From Clostridium sp. UBA1056 (GTDB taxonomy: Bacteria; Bacillota; Clostridia; Clostridiales; Clostridiaceae): 64,000 bases of DNA. The stretch's first letter is position 1. Each line of letters begins with the position of its first letter. The position numbers and the translations under genes are program-made. The notes under the pieces are model-generated. The model made no database searches. It was not told the DNA's origin and saw only the letters and a program-made list of their open reading frames with translations. Location: assembly GCA_002316385.1 (NCBI GenBank), contig DCDL01000050.1, forward strand, positions 1 through 64,000. Reading direction: 5' to 3'. Of this stretch, positions 56,061 to 64,000 are shown piece after piece.

Positions 56061-56207
56061 TTACTTACTAGAAGCATCTAGTATTATTTTCTTCATAAAC
56101 TCTTCAAAAAGTTCACTCATTGTCTTTCCTTTCTTCTCACAAATCCCTTTAAAGGATTGCTTCAAAGAACTATCAACTCTAAATTTTATAGTGTCATTTT
56201 TATTCAT
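56061..56207 (-). CDS. Ribbon-helix-helix DNA-binding protein
   Basis: 48 residues. TIKFRVDSSLKQSFKGICEKKGKTMSELFEEFM is a complete RHH fold (strand, helix, helix) as in ParD/RelB antitoxins and phage repressors. The ATG at 56207 follows GGAG by 9 nt; the upstream start lacks a site. No toxin gene adjoins it, so it may be a regulator of the polymerase gene just downstream. Confidence 0.65.
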   Translation of the reverse strand: MNKNDTIKFRVDSSLKQSFKGICEKKGKTMSELFEEFMKKIILDASSK

Positions 56208-56403
56208 AAAATTTTTCTCCTTTCTATATTTTCTGTGGGTACAAACAATTAAAAAATTTTTCAAATTATTTCTTTCACTTTCTTATATGTATTGGTTTCT
56301 TAAAACGTAAAAAAATTATAAAAAAATAAGCAGAAAATTTATCCTGCTTACAATTTCTTTGTAATATTCATTCAATTAGATATAATTTTTTTTATTTATA
56401 CAT

Positions 56404-56502
56404 CTAAAACTTTAATTTATCTTCTTCTATTAATTTACCAAGTATCTCTAATGATTCTTCTTGTTTCCTTTTTTCTTCTTCTGTTAATAAGTTATTAAAC
56501 AA
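56404..56502 (-). CDS. Very small protein overlapping the HNH gene end
   Basis: 32 codons, NLLTEEEKRKQEESLEILGK and an acidic end, from TTG at 56502 that overlaps the previous stop. The charged helical sequence looks coding, but there is no clear ribosome site; translation would depend on coupling. Confidence 0.3.
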   Translation of the reverse strand: MFNNLLTEEEKRKQEESLEILGKLIEEDKLKF

Positions 56503-57580
56503 TATTATCTTTTAAGTTATTCAAATAATTTATTACATCCATCTTCCAATTTTCTTTATTTTTTAAATCTAGTAATTCTACATCCATATTTTTTACCATA
56601 CTATGATGTTCTGTACATAATGGTATTAGATTAAATACTGAATCTATATCAAAATTAACAATATCAGCAAATTTCTTAAAATAAATATGATGAATTTCTA
56701 TTTGAGAATTATTACAATCTTTGCAATAACATCTATTAGGATTAACTCCTTCCTCATATAATCTTTTTGCTAATTTTTGTGTATTTTGATGTGTATTTTT
56801 CTTATTTTTATCTAAATGTACTAATAACTGTCTAATCATTTCTTTTTTGCTATTAAATAACCTTTTATATACGTACGCTCCAAGTCCATAAAACTGCAAA
56901 TCAGAATTTCTTAAAAATCCACTGCAATTAGCTAGTGCTTCTATATTTTCTAAATTCAACTTCATCTTATCTTCCATTATTATGATTAATTCACCTAAAT
57001 AGACTTTAACAGTAAAATAATCTTTTGTATTTGCTGAGTGCATAAATTGATAAGGCCTGAATTTATTAGGATATACTAAATGAAATAAGTAAGCTACACT
57101 TGAAAAATATTTATATATCTTATGTTCTTTTTTCTTATGATTTGCATAATTAACTAAATGATATCCTCCAGCATCAATAATCGTTTCCCCATTAATTTTG
57201 CTAACCAATTTATCATTTATAGTTAACTTTAATTTTTCTTCTAATAAATATCTTGTTTGTTTGATTACTTCTTCCTCTGTATATTCATTTACATTCTTTA
57301 TCTTCTTGCCTATGTCATATCTTGAACTTATTTGCGAAAATTGTGTATTAGATAAACCAAGTTCTTTCCTTAATTCCTCTAGTGGTATCTTATCTTTATT
57401 GTCTAATATATAATTTAATTCGCAAGGTATTATCTCTTGTATCTTTCCTCTTTTTCTTAGTTCTCTTGTTACTTTAGCTATTGAGCACTCTAAATTATTT
57501 GCAATTTGATGTATTGGTATTTCATAAAACTGTTCTAATATATAATCAATATCTTCTGAATTTAAAAATCTGTCTTCCAT
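56495..57580 (-). CDS. HNH endonuclease with N-terminal helix-turn-helix domains
   Basis: 361 residues. Two HTH-like segments (IHQIANNLECSIAKVTRELRKR; LRKELGLSNTQFSQISSRY) lead into a middle domain. A C-terminal HNH has CYCKDC, IEIHHIYFKK and FNLIPLCTEHHSMV. This layout fits a phage homing endonuclease or a DNA-binding nuclease. Confidence 0.75.
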   Translation of the reverse strand: MEDRFLNSEDIDYILEQFYEIPIHQIANNLECSIAKVTRELRKRGKIQEIIPCELNYILDNKDKIPLEELRKELGLSNTQFSQISSRYDIGKKIKNVNEYTEEEVIKQTRYLLEEKLKLTINDKLVSKINGETIIDAGGYHLVNYANHKKKEHKIYKYFSSVAYLFHLVYPNKFRPYQFMHSANTKDYFTVKVYLGELIIIMEDKMKLNLENIEALANCSGFLRNSDLQFYGLGAYVYKRLFNSKKEMIRQLLVHLDKNKKNTHQNTQKLAKRLYEEGVNPNRCYCKDCNNSQIEIHHIYFKKFADIVNFDIDSVFNLIPLCTEHHSMVKNMDVELLDLKNKENWKMDVINYLNNLKDNIV

Positions 57581-57945
57581 TTTTACTCCTTTAAATAGAT
57601 TTTATTAAAGTTACTCATAAAAAGTAACTTTACTTTATATTGACTTAATTAATTGATTAATATTCATGCTATTCTATTTTTTAAATTATTCTTTATAAAA
57701 TCATACTCTTATATAAAAAGAGAACTAGTGCTGCAACACTAATTCTCTCATTAATTTAAAAAGTATAAAATAATTTGCCAAGCTTTCACTTGCTCACCTT
57801 ACACCTTAATCATACTATTTTTTCTATTATTGTCTATATCTAAGTAATACATTCACCCTATGATTATATCTAGATTATTTATAATACTCAATAAATTCGA
57901 TATTTTAATTTAAATCTATTCGATAAATTGTAATTTATTGATTTG
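57581..57945. other. Gene-free stretch
   Basis: AT-rich, no supported gene. A hairpin at 57720-57747 (GAGAA-TAGTG / CACTA-TTCTC) probably ends transcripts from the right. Confidence 0.4.
57720..57747 (-). terminator. Terminator-like hairpin
   Basis: GAGAAcTAGTG pairs with CACTAaTTCTC, with a T-run on the minus strand side (TCTTTTTATA). Confidence 0.5.
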
Positions 57946-58200
57946 TTACTCAGATTCTATAAGCATTTCTTTAACATCATCGTGGTATCCGATTGCGTCC
58001 AATGCCTTAACACTATCAATTGTCATCGTAGTGTCATCATGATTAGCTCGATTTGATGTACACCATAGAGCCACACCACAACCTTTACGGAATATCCACA
58101 AAGTGTACAAAGTTTTTTTATTCATTTCTTCTGGAATAATTATTGCATAAAACTCTTCTCCTTCTAATGGTAAGGTGGAATTGTGGTAGCAAGTGGAATT
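57946..58200 (-). pseudogene. 5'-truncated hypothetical gene
   Basis: A minus-strand frame open for 84 codons reads LEGEEFYAIIIPEEMNKK, then LWIFRKGCGVALWCTSN, and ends LIESE. It lacks a start with ribosome site and begins directly after a stop. Higher G+C and good codon structure indicate a real gene whose front is lost. Function unknown. Confidence 0.45.
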
Positions 58201-58266
58201 TTAGGATTTATTATATTTTACCTCCACGTATAATATTTTTTAGTCCCTATGTAGTATACAATAGCT

Positions 58267-58671
58267 TCATTTTGTATATATTATCTTGTTGTTAGCTCTT
58301 TCTTTAATAAAATCATGTACTGTGGTATCCGAAAGAATTTCATCCAAAAAATCTACAGAAATTTTTTGCATAGAGTCAAAAAGAAGCCATGTCGTTCTGT
58401 TTTCGTATTTATATATATCCGGAGAATATTCTAAAAATATCTGTCCTATTGTATCTTCTTTATAAGCATAATCTGCAACATGGCATAGATAGCAAATATC
58501 ATCCACATTTCCTAATGTTAAAAGTACATACACAGGCTGATAAGCCACAGGTGTATTAGTAGAATAAGCTACTTTCCCATGTGTCAAAAAATATCCTAAA
58601 TGAATAGATAAAATATCTTCACTACTTAATATTTCATCTTCATTAACTGATAGTTTTAATAATCTAATCAT
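58267..58671 (-). CDS. Hypothetical protein
   Basis: 134 residues, mixed helix and strand (YQPVYVLLTLGNVDDICYLC, TTWLLFDSMQKISVDF). No family recognised. A GGAGG site precedes the ATG. It lies just upstream of the truncated frame and could have been its operon partner. Confidence 0.5.
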   Translation of the reverse strand: MIRLLKLSVNEDEILSSEDILSIHLGYFLTHGKVAYSTNTPVAYQPVYVLLTLGNVDDICYLCHVADYAYKEDTIGQIFLEYSPDIYKYENRTTWLLFDSMQKISVDFLDEILSDTTVHDFIKERANNKIIYTK

Positions 58672-58936
58672 AAAAATTTCCTCCTTTACAAATTCCTATT
58701 TATCTCTTAGTTAATATAATACTATATTAACATAATATCCTATTATTTTCTATAAATAAAATTCGTCTTTCATCTAAAGTAAACCAACTAAAGCTATAAG
58801 TACTAAAATAAAATTTCTATTTATATTATATCTATTTATAACACCACCCTAACTTAATTCTTAACATTTAAGTAGAATATATTATCAAAATATGTTAAAA
58901 TTTAGATATAAACATTACATATTGAGGTGGTAAATA

Positions 58937-59176
58937 ATGAGAACTAAATTAATAAATTCTAGTGAAGAAAATCATAGTGGTTATGGAGCTGGTTCAGGAG
59001 ATACAGAAAGATATGAGTATGAATGTGCTTGTGGAAAAGGTACAATAATAGAAGAACATGATAATATTCCTGGTTTTAGAGACCACTCTGTATATATTTG
59101 TTGTGAAGATTGTAGAGAAAATTATGAACTTGATACTTCTAAAGGAATTAGAAGTTGGGAGCTTATAAAAAAATAA
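58937..59176 (+). CDS. Small zinc-ribbon-like protein
   Basis: 79 residues. Cysteines in CACGKG and CCEDC arrangement suggest a zinc ribbon. It starts RTKLINSSEENHSGYGAGSGDTERYEYEC, as in unnamed clostridial small proteins. GAGGTGG precedes ATG. First of three rightward small genes. Confidence 0.55.
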   Translation: MRTKLINSSEENHSGYGAGSGDTERYEYECACGKGTIIEEHDNIPGFRDHSVYICCEDCRENYELDTSKGIRSWELIKK

Positions 59177-59220
59177 CTTCATATTAAACAATATATATAA
59201 CTATCCAAAGGAGACAATTA

Positions 59221-59334
59221 ATGTTCGGTATTGATAATAAATTTAAAGACAATGATATTACTTACAACCGCAAACTAAAACTTGAAGAATATGATGACAA
59301 TGGCACTTTAATTGATTGCGTAGAATTTTCATAA
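59221..59334 (+). CDS. Small hypothetical protein
   Basis: 37 residues, FGIDNKFKDNDITYNRKL and ending IDCVEFS. AAAGGAG lies 6 nt before ATG, and it sits in line between two rightward genes with 9-44 bp gaps, so it is likely translated. Confidence 0.5.
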   Translation: MFGIDNKFKDNDITYNRKLKLEEYDDNGTLIDCVEFS

Positions 59335-59343
59335 AAAGATTTA

Positions 59344-59835
59344 ATGGAATTTTACACATTAAAAAATAATGGATATAGTGATGTCCGTACTGCTAGAAAA
59401 AGTATTAAAGACTATTTTTCTATTGGGAACAAGGAACTTAAACTCAAATTACTAAATAATATTTTCTACCAATACACGCTTAATGATAACTTAGTTAATT
59501 CTATTGAATCTATAATTACAACATATACTGAAGATGAATTGAATTTTGCATTTTCACTAAAACACTATGTCTTTAATGAATGTAACTTTCATCTTAGTAT
59601 GAAAGATGCTTCTTTCTTTAAAAACATGTCCTTTTTTGAAGTTTTAAAATGGATAAAAAGTGTTATTGGAATATATTATGCCGTAGCTAATGATGGAACT
59701 AAAGGAATGTCTTACTTAGAAAAGCCTACTAGAAAACAGGGTAAATACCAAAGACAAAAGCATGGAAAAATAATTATATTTTTAAGCTTTAATGATTGGA
59801 AAGAATATATTGTTTCTGAAAATGAATTAGAATAA
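59344..59835 (+). CDS. Hypothetical protein
   Basis: 163 residues, helical N-terminal two thirds (DVRTARKSIKDYFSI; YTEDELNFAFSLKHYVF) and a basic segment near 130-140. The ribosome site is weak; it begins 9 bp after the previous stop, so coupling is likely. No family recognised. Confidence 0.5.
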   Translation: MEFYTLKNNGYSDVRTARKSIKDYFSIGNKELKLKLLNNIFYQYTLNDNLVNSIESIITTYTEDELNFAFSLKHYVFNECNFHLSMKDASFFKNMSFFEVLKWIKSVIGIYYAVANDGTKGMSYLEKPTRKQGKYQRQKHGKIIIFLSFNDWKEYIVSENELE

Positions 59836-59861
59836 AAAAGGAATATTAATATTCCTTTTTT
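59834..59861. terminator. Palindromic bidirectional terminator
   Basis: AAAAAAGGAATATT is followed by its full complement, ending in a T-run; it serves the rightward gene and the leftward gene that starts at 60370. Confidence 0.7.
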
Positions 59862-59896
59862 ATTCTCCATAAGTAAGTAGCTTTGTTTAAACTTTA

Positions 59897-60370
59897 TTAT
59901 TTTAAAGTGTGACTCCCTAAAAATACAACTTTAGATAATGCTCTTGCGTTATGAAAACTTATTTGCCTTTTATTGCATTCTTCTTTTATCAGCTTTAAAT
60001 AAGCTACCTTATCAATATTTCCACTCAAGTATGCATCTATATCTTCATAAATCTCATCATTAGTGGTAAAACCTTCCACCACATCATAATCGTGTATGCC
60101 ACCATTTTTACAACCCGCAACAAAATCAAGCCACTCTTCATTATACTCTTCAAATACTTTTACTTTTAAACCTGATATATCCTTAAGCTCATAAACATTT
60201 ACTACTGGTGTTTTATATATTTTGCTCTCAGCTATGGCTTCATCTTTATTTCTAGTGCAGTAGAATCCGTAGCCAAAGTCCTTTGTATATCTATCCTTTA
60301 TTATTGAAGGTTTTTCATTAACTATATGACTTCCATGATAAATTACATTCATATTATTTTTATATTCCAT
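59897..60370 (-). CDS. DUF3990 (ADP-ribosyltransferase-fold) protein
   Basis: 157 residues. VIYHGSHIVNEKPSII, then KDFGYGFYCTRNKDEA, VNVYELK, WLDFVAGCKNG, YDVVEGFTTND and ISFHNARAL follow the DUF3990 pattern. The fold is related to ADP-ribosyltransferases (HGS, FYCT and a C-terminal Q/E position). Family members often pair with DUF3791, which I do not see here. A toxin or effector function is possible. Confidence 0.7.
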   Translation of the reverse strand: MEYKNNMNVIYHGSHIVNEKPSIIKDRYTKDFGYGFYCTRNKDEAIAESKIYKTPVVNVYELKDISGLKVKVFEEYNEEWLDFVAGCKNGGIHDYDVVEGFTTNDEIYEDIDAYLSGNIDKVAYLKLIKEECNKRQISFHNARALSKVVFLGSHTLK

Positions 60371-60543
60371 TTTAAATCATCCTACATATTTATTTCTTTT
60401 ATTATCTATATCACTAATATTTTATTTTACAATTCATATTCCATAAACACTGAGATTATTAAAATAATTATAACATATTTATACACTTATTTTATTTTAA
60501 TATTTATTTTATCTTTGTAGTGTTTTAAAATTAGTTATTTAAT

Positions 60544-60744
60544 CTACTCAATAAACTTGGATTTATCTTTTTCCAACTTTATCTTACCATCTCCTAGTGC
60601 AATAAAACCTGCTGTAATAGCGAGTGCAAACATTATATCATGTTCGCCAAACGGATTTGTTACAATGGAATATACTAAAAACGCTGTACAAATTAACAAT
60701 ACAGCCAATATAATACCACGCAAAATTTTTCTATTTTTAGACAT
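60544..60744 (-). CDS. Small two-helix membrane protein
   Basis: 66 residues with two membrane helices (about 9-27 and 36-52). GGGGGAGG precedes ATG. No family recognised; such phage genes can be holin-like or superinfection-exclusion proteins, but nothing here decides. Confidence 0.5.
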   Translation of the reverse strand: MSKNRKILRGIILAVLLICTAFLVYSIVTNPFGEHDIMFALAITAGFIALGDGKIKLEKDKSKFIE

Positions 60745-61086
60745 CTTTATAACCTCCCCCCATTGTAATTTATCGTTTAGTTAAAAAAACTACTAACTCA
60801 TATAATAATGCAATTATGAGTTAATTATAACATATTTTAAAAATACCATACTATTCAATTTTCAAAGAACGAATTTTCTTAATTAGTTCGCAATAATTTC
60901 AAATTAAATAAATTTATACTTTTATTTTATTTCTTATCAATCCTATATTTAACTTCTAAGATAAAAGCATAATTATATTATAAAATAGTTAAAAAGAGAA
61001 TAAAATGTAGCATCACGAACATGAATTTAATTACATATTATGTTATAATAACTTCATCTAATTATAAAATAAAGGATTGTTATATA
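60745..61086. other. Intergenic region before the Cas12f-like gene
   Basis: AT-rich spacer with one hairpin AACTCATA / TATGAGTT (60795-60802 with 60815-60822). A TATAAT at 61044-61049 may be the -10 of the nuclease gene, but no good -35 is visible. Confidence 0.35.
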
Positions 61087-62298
61087 ATGAATACAGTTAG
61101 GAAAATTAAACTTATCATCAATACTGATGATGATACACTTAGAAAAGAACAATATAAATTTATTAGAGATAGTCAATATTCTCAATATCAAGGTTTAAAT
61201 AGATGTATGAGCTATCTTATGACTGGATATTATAGTAATAATATGGATATAAAGTCAGAAGGCTTTAAAGAATATCAAAAAACTATAACTAATAGTCTAT
61301 ATATTTTTAATGATATTGAATTTGGAAAAGGTATAGATAGTAAAAGTTCTATCACACAAAAAGTAAAAAAAGATTTCAGTGCATCCTTAAAAAATGGACT
61401 AGCTAAAGGTGAGAGAAGTTCTACTAACTATAAAAGAACATTTCCTCTTATGACTAGAGGAAGAGATTTAAAATTTAAATATGATGACGATGGTATACAA
61501 GTTTTAATAAATTGGATTAATAAGATACAATTTAAATGCATTTTAGGTGAGCATAAAAACGCACTAGAACTCCAACATACTTTACATAAAGTTATTATTG
61601 AAGAGTATAAAGTTGGTCAAAGTTCTTTAGCATTTGATAGAAATAATAAATTAATTTTAAATCTCACTTTAAATATTCCTAATCCCCCAAAAACTGAAGT
61701 TATAAAAGACCGAGTTTGTGGTGTTGATTTAGGAATGGCAGTTCCAGCGTATTGTTCATTATCAGATTCAAATTATATCAGAAAATCTTTTGGTACTTTT
61801 GAAGAATTTGCAAAGGTTAGAAAACAATTCAAAGCTAGAAGAATAAGATTACAAAAACAATTACAAGCTTCAAAAGGTGGCAAAGGCAGAAAAGATAAAT
61901 TAAAAGCTAGAGAACAATTAAGAGATAAAGAAAAAAATTTTGCTAAGACTTATAATCATTTTTTATCTTACAATATAGTTAAATTTGCTAAAGATCATCA
62001 ATGTGAATATATTAATTTAGAAAATATTACTGGTACTAGTTTAGAAAATACTGTTCTAGGTATGTGGAGTTATTACCAACTACAAGAAATGATCGAATAT
62101 AAAGCTGAAAGAGTTGGTATTAAAGTTAGATATATTAATCCTGCTTTTACTTCTCAAAAATGTAGTAAATGTGGTAATATAGATAAAGAGAATAGATTGA
62201 ATCAATCTACTTTCATTTGTAAGAATTGTGGTTTAAATATTAATGCTGACTATAATGCAAGTTTAAATATAGCTAGAAGTTCAGATTTTAAGAAATAA
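61087..62298 (+). CDS. cas12f: Cas12f-like miniature type V CRISPR nuclease
   Basis: 403 residues from an ATG with AAAGGA upstream; an in-frame ATG at 61021 would add 22 residues unlike the family. The RuvC parts are complete: D214 in CGVDLG, E312 in YINLENITG, D388 in NADYN. A zinc finger C359-x2-C362...C378-x2-C381 precedes the last motif. The block KARRIRLQKQ, KGRKDKLKAREQLRDKEKNFAKTYNH matches Cas12f1/V-U3 rather than typical IS605 TnpB, as do the divergent N-terminus and the neighbouring array. Cas12f works as a dimer with a tracrRNA-crRNA and cuts DNA. No tnpA is present. A TnpB-like identity cannot be fully excluded. Confidence 0.78.
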   Translation: MNTVRKIKLIINTDDDTLRKEQYKFIRDSQYSQYQGLNRCMSYLMTGYYSNNMDIKSEGFKEYQKTITNSLYIFNDIEFGKGIDSKSSITQKVKKDFSASLKNGLAKGERSSTNYKRTFPLMTRGRDLKFKYDDDGIQVLINWINKIQFKCILGEHKNALELQHTLHKVIIEEYKVGQSSLAFDRNNKLILNLTLNIPNPPKTEVIKDRVCGVDLGMAVPAYCSLSDSNYIRKSFGTFEEFAKVRKQFKARRIRLQKQLQASKGGKGRKDKLKAREQLRDKEKNFAKTYNHFLSYNIVKFAKDHQCEYINLENITGTSLENTVLGMWSYYQLQEMIEYKAERVGIKVRYINPAFTSQKCSKCGNIDKENRLNQSTFICKNCGLNINADYNASLNIARSSDFKK

Positions 62299-62634
62299 AA
62301 TGATTTTTACGGTTGCTTTTCAAAAGGGTTTTAATACCTAGCCGAAGGGTGAGGGAATAGATTAAACATATAAGGTTTAGACCAACTGTATGCTATTACC
62401 ACTCACTAAGCTATAAATTTAGGGATTTAAATTGCCCCTAACGTTCCATTTTAAATTGTCGACTCTATATAATGTAAAAAACTAGGTAAGTCAACAAAGC
62501 TACTTATTATAATGTTTTAGATATAATTTACATTCTAAAAGGTCTTTGAAAATCATTAATAATTCTATAATAAAATAAGATAGACAATATTTATCTTTTA
62601 AATACTGATAAACAATAGGGTGTATGTGTATCGG
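62299..62634 (+). ncRNA. Candidate tracrRNA region between cas12f and the array
   Basis: 336 bp without a gene. CCACT-N5-AGCTAT at 62399-62414 can pair with ATAGCT...AGTGG of the repeat, and ATTTACATTC at 62526-62535 is the exact complement of the repeat end GAATGTAAAT. A G-rich stretch (GAAGGGTGAGGG, 62344-62355) lies upstream. Two anti-repeat segments in the spacer between nuclease and array fit a Cas12f tracrRNA; boundaries and fold are unproven. Confidence 0.5.
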
Positions 62635-63125
62635 ATTTAAATAGCTCTATAGTGGAATGTAAATTTACGATACTTGCTAGGCTCCCAATCTCTAGCACCA
62701 ATTTAAATAGTTCTATAGTGGAATGTAAATATAGAAGATTTGTTGGAACATTACTCCAGCATTTCATTTAAATAGCTCTATAGTGGAATGTAAATTGTTG
62801 AAATAATGTTGCATATGCAATTGTATTAACTGATTTAAATAGCTCTATAGTGGAATGTAAATGGCAAGGAGAATACTTTTACGTATTCACTACTATAATT
62901 TAAATAGCTCTATAGTGGAATGTAAATACCTATTAATACTATTACCATTCCAATTGGAAATCCATTTAAATAGCTCTATAGTGGAATGTAAATAATCCAT
63001 AGCTTAGAATACTATACTTATTACTTGCAATTTAAATAGCTCTATAGTGGAATGTAAATGTGAGTAGATTGATTATAGTGCCAAAAGTCAATTTAATTTA
63101 AATAGCTCCATAAATAAAGAACTGT
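62635..63125 (+). CRISPR. CRISPR array, seven full repeats plus one degenerate
   Basis: A 30-nt repeat beginning ATTTAAATAGCTC and ending GTGGAATGTAAAT starts at 62635, 62701, 62766, 62833, 62898, 62964 and 63030. The second copy has one C-to-T change. A decayed eighth copy starts at 63096 and loses identity after 14 nt. Seven spacers of 35-37 nt are all different. The decayed copy at the right end indicates the leader is on the left, next to cas12f. No cas1/cas2 is present, so spacers may not be acquired by this locus alone. Confidence 0.97.
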
Positions 63126-63173
63126 ATTAGCTCCACTTTGTTAAAATAAACTAATGCTTCTATTCAGTGAAAA

Positions 63174-63204
63174 AAGAAGTAATATAGTTACTATACTACT
63201 TCTT
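63174..63204 (-). terminator. Terminator after the 58-residue gene
   Basis: AAGAAGTA and TATAG pair with CTATA and TACTTCTT around a small loop, followed by six T on the minus strand. It lies between two convergent units, the array and the partition genes. Confidence 0.65.
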
Positions 63205-63222
63205 CTATTACCTCTATCTTTA

Positions 63223-63399
63223 TTATGTTCCTATTAAAAAACTTACTTTTCTAGTATTGGTATGTATGACTAAAATACTGTTAGATACTAATTTCTCTAC
63301 ATAATCTTCATCCTTAAATAACTCATAATCTTTTATAAATTTCTTATTAAATCTATGAACATTTCCATCCATAGTTGTTATCAAAATACATTCATTCAT
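63223..63399 (-). CDS. Small hypothetical protein
   Basis: 58 residues: NECILITTMDGNVHRFNKKF, ending VSFLIGT. GGAGGAGG lies 5-8 nt before ATG, a very strong site, and a terminator follows. It is 78 bp downstream of parR. Function unknown. Confidence 0.6.
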   Translation of the reverse strand: MNECILITTMDGNVHRFNKKFIKDYELFKDEDYVEKLVSNSILVIHTNTRKVSFLIGT

Positions 63400-63476
63400 A
63401 AAACCTCCTCCTTCATTTAAGAGTATTGATAATTTATTATATTTCTATAACAAAAAAGAACTCTATCTCTACCTTG

Positions 63477-63761
63477 CTAAAACATATTTGCAATGTCTGA
63501 GCTAATAGGTATTTCTTGCACCTTTTTGCTCACTTTTATTTCAGGTGCTTCTATCTCCTTTTCACACCTTTTATTATCTTTTAGATTTATTTCCACTTCC
63601 TTATCTGCATCATTTAGGTTCAAATTGTAGCTATTAGTTGCTATTCGATACAAAACATCCTTAATAGTATCGCTTTCACTATAAGAGCTGGATAGGTAAT
63701 CTAAAATTACCTTATCCTTATCCTTTTTTTCATTTAATGTTATATATACTCTTCTACTCAT
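63477..63761 (-). CDS. parR: ParR-like centromere-binding protein
   Basis: 94 residues from an ATG with GGAGG 5 nt upstream. SRRVYITLNEKKDKDKVILDYL and TIKDVLYRIATNS form a ribbon-helix-helix as in ParR/AlpR. The rest is a charged flexible tail ending DIANMF, resembling the short C-terminal peptide by which ParR binds ParM. It begins 2 nt after the end of the parM-like gene. Confidence 0.65.
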   Translation of the reverse strand: MSRRVYITLNEKKDKDKVILDYLSSSYSESDTIKDVLYRIATNSYNLNLNDADKEVEINLKDNKRCEKEIEAPEIKVSKKVQEIPISSDIANMF

Positions 63762-63763
63762 AA

Positions 63764-64000
63764 CTACCTCCACACTTGCTTACATAGATTAAAAGCTCCA
63801 ATAACATTACTATAAACTGCATCTTCGTGAATCCTACAAGGTGTATTTGATTTTATGTAACTCTCAAGTAATTTCGCACCACCACCAGTAAAGTAAACTG
63901 TATAGTTCTTAATGTTTATTTGCCCTTTAGTATAGTTCAGTACCTCCTTCAGGAAGTCTATGTATAGTTGATGTGATACGTGAATTTTACCTCTCTTAAT
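63764..64000 (-). CDS. parM: ParM/Alp actin-like segregation protein, C-terminal part
   Basis: 78 residues are visible, running in from the right edge. VYFTGGGAKLLESYI is the actin-family ATP-binding GGG motif of ParM, and NVIGAFNLCKQVW is the usual C-terminal helix following it. ParM filaments push plasmid copies apart. It overlaps the ribosome site of parR, forming one operon. Confidence 0.75.
   Translation of the reverse strand: MKRGKIHVSHQLYIDFLKEVLNYTKGQINIKNYTVYFTGGGAKLLESYIKSNTPCRIHEDAVYSNVIGAFNLCKQVWR

Noticed and set aside
60326..60520. 64-codon hydrophobic plus-strand frame
   Set aside because: Composed of I/F/Y/S from AT-rich intergenic DNA, with no ribosome site.
61087..62298. 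Plain IS605 TnpB transposon
   Set aside because: No tnpA and no left/right end hairpins with IS200-type targets seen; N-terminus and the linker between RuvC motifs fit Cas12f better, and an array adjoins. Kept only as an alternative.

Overview
The window is AT-rich DNA from a spore-forming Clostridium-like Firmicute. Evidence for this is the strong AGGAGG-type ribosome binding sites, the sporulation genes (spoIIM, ytfJ/gerW, two sporulation-type D-Ala-D-Ala carboxypeptidases) and the clostridial order scpA-scpB / dacF-pdp-punA-deoB-spoIIM-nudF. I do not assign a species.

Region 1, about 1-27660, is ordinary chromosome. It holds a cytoplasmic 5'-nucleotidase family protein, small membrane proteins (RDD, DUF2871, YgjV-like), a DUF134 regulator with an Mrp/NBP35 ATPase behind two identical-type operators, a peptide ABC transporter without its ATPases, DegV plus a TetR-type regulator, a rubrerythrin-like protein, a two-gene iron-sulfur/flavin redox module, dacB, DUF2953-ytfJ, scpA-scpB, then dacF-pdp-punA-deoB-small membrane protein-spoIIM-nudF-GNAT. 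Several short gene remnants (peptidase E, SDR oxidoreductase, a possible ABC ATPase tail) lie between them.

Region 2, about 28.1-37.8 kb, looks like a small integrative element. It carries small hypothetical genes, a ParB-like fragment, a Cro-like repressor and a set of likely defence genes: a membrane-anchored Mrr-type nuclease, a HEPN-motif protein and a DUF4041 plus GIY-YIG protein resembling SNIPE. A gene-free block of about 650 bp dense in nested hairpins (candidate large structured RNA) and a tyrosine integrase follow. Just upstream of the integrase lies a 24-codon copy of the 3' end of spo0A (37740-37814), which I read as the attachment site. In clostridia spo0A normally sits next to the nudF-spoIIM cluster, so the insertion point fits.

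Region 3, about 37.8-64 kb and beyond, is a siphovirus-type prophage read mostly on the minus strand. From right to left it has ParM (partial)-ParR partition genes, a CRISPR array with a Cas12f-like nuclease and a candidate tracrRNA region, small and moron-like genes, an HNH protein, a giant YonO/QDE-1-like single-chain RNA polymerase, a hairpin-rich non-coding block, HNH-terS-terL-portal-protease-capsid-connector-tail genes with a classical frameshift in the tail chaperone, and the tape measure. Distal tail and lysis genes are absent from the left end inside this window.

The most notable points are a phage-borne miniature type V CRISPR locus beside plasmid-type partition genes, a phage-encoded two-barrel RNA polymerase, the spo0A attachment site, and a large candidate structured RNA.
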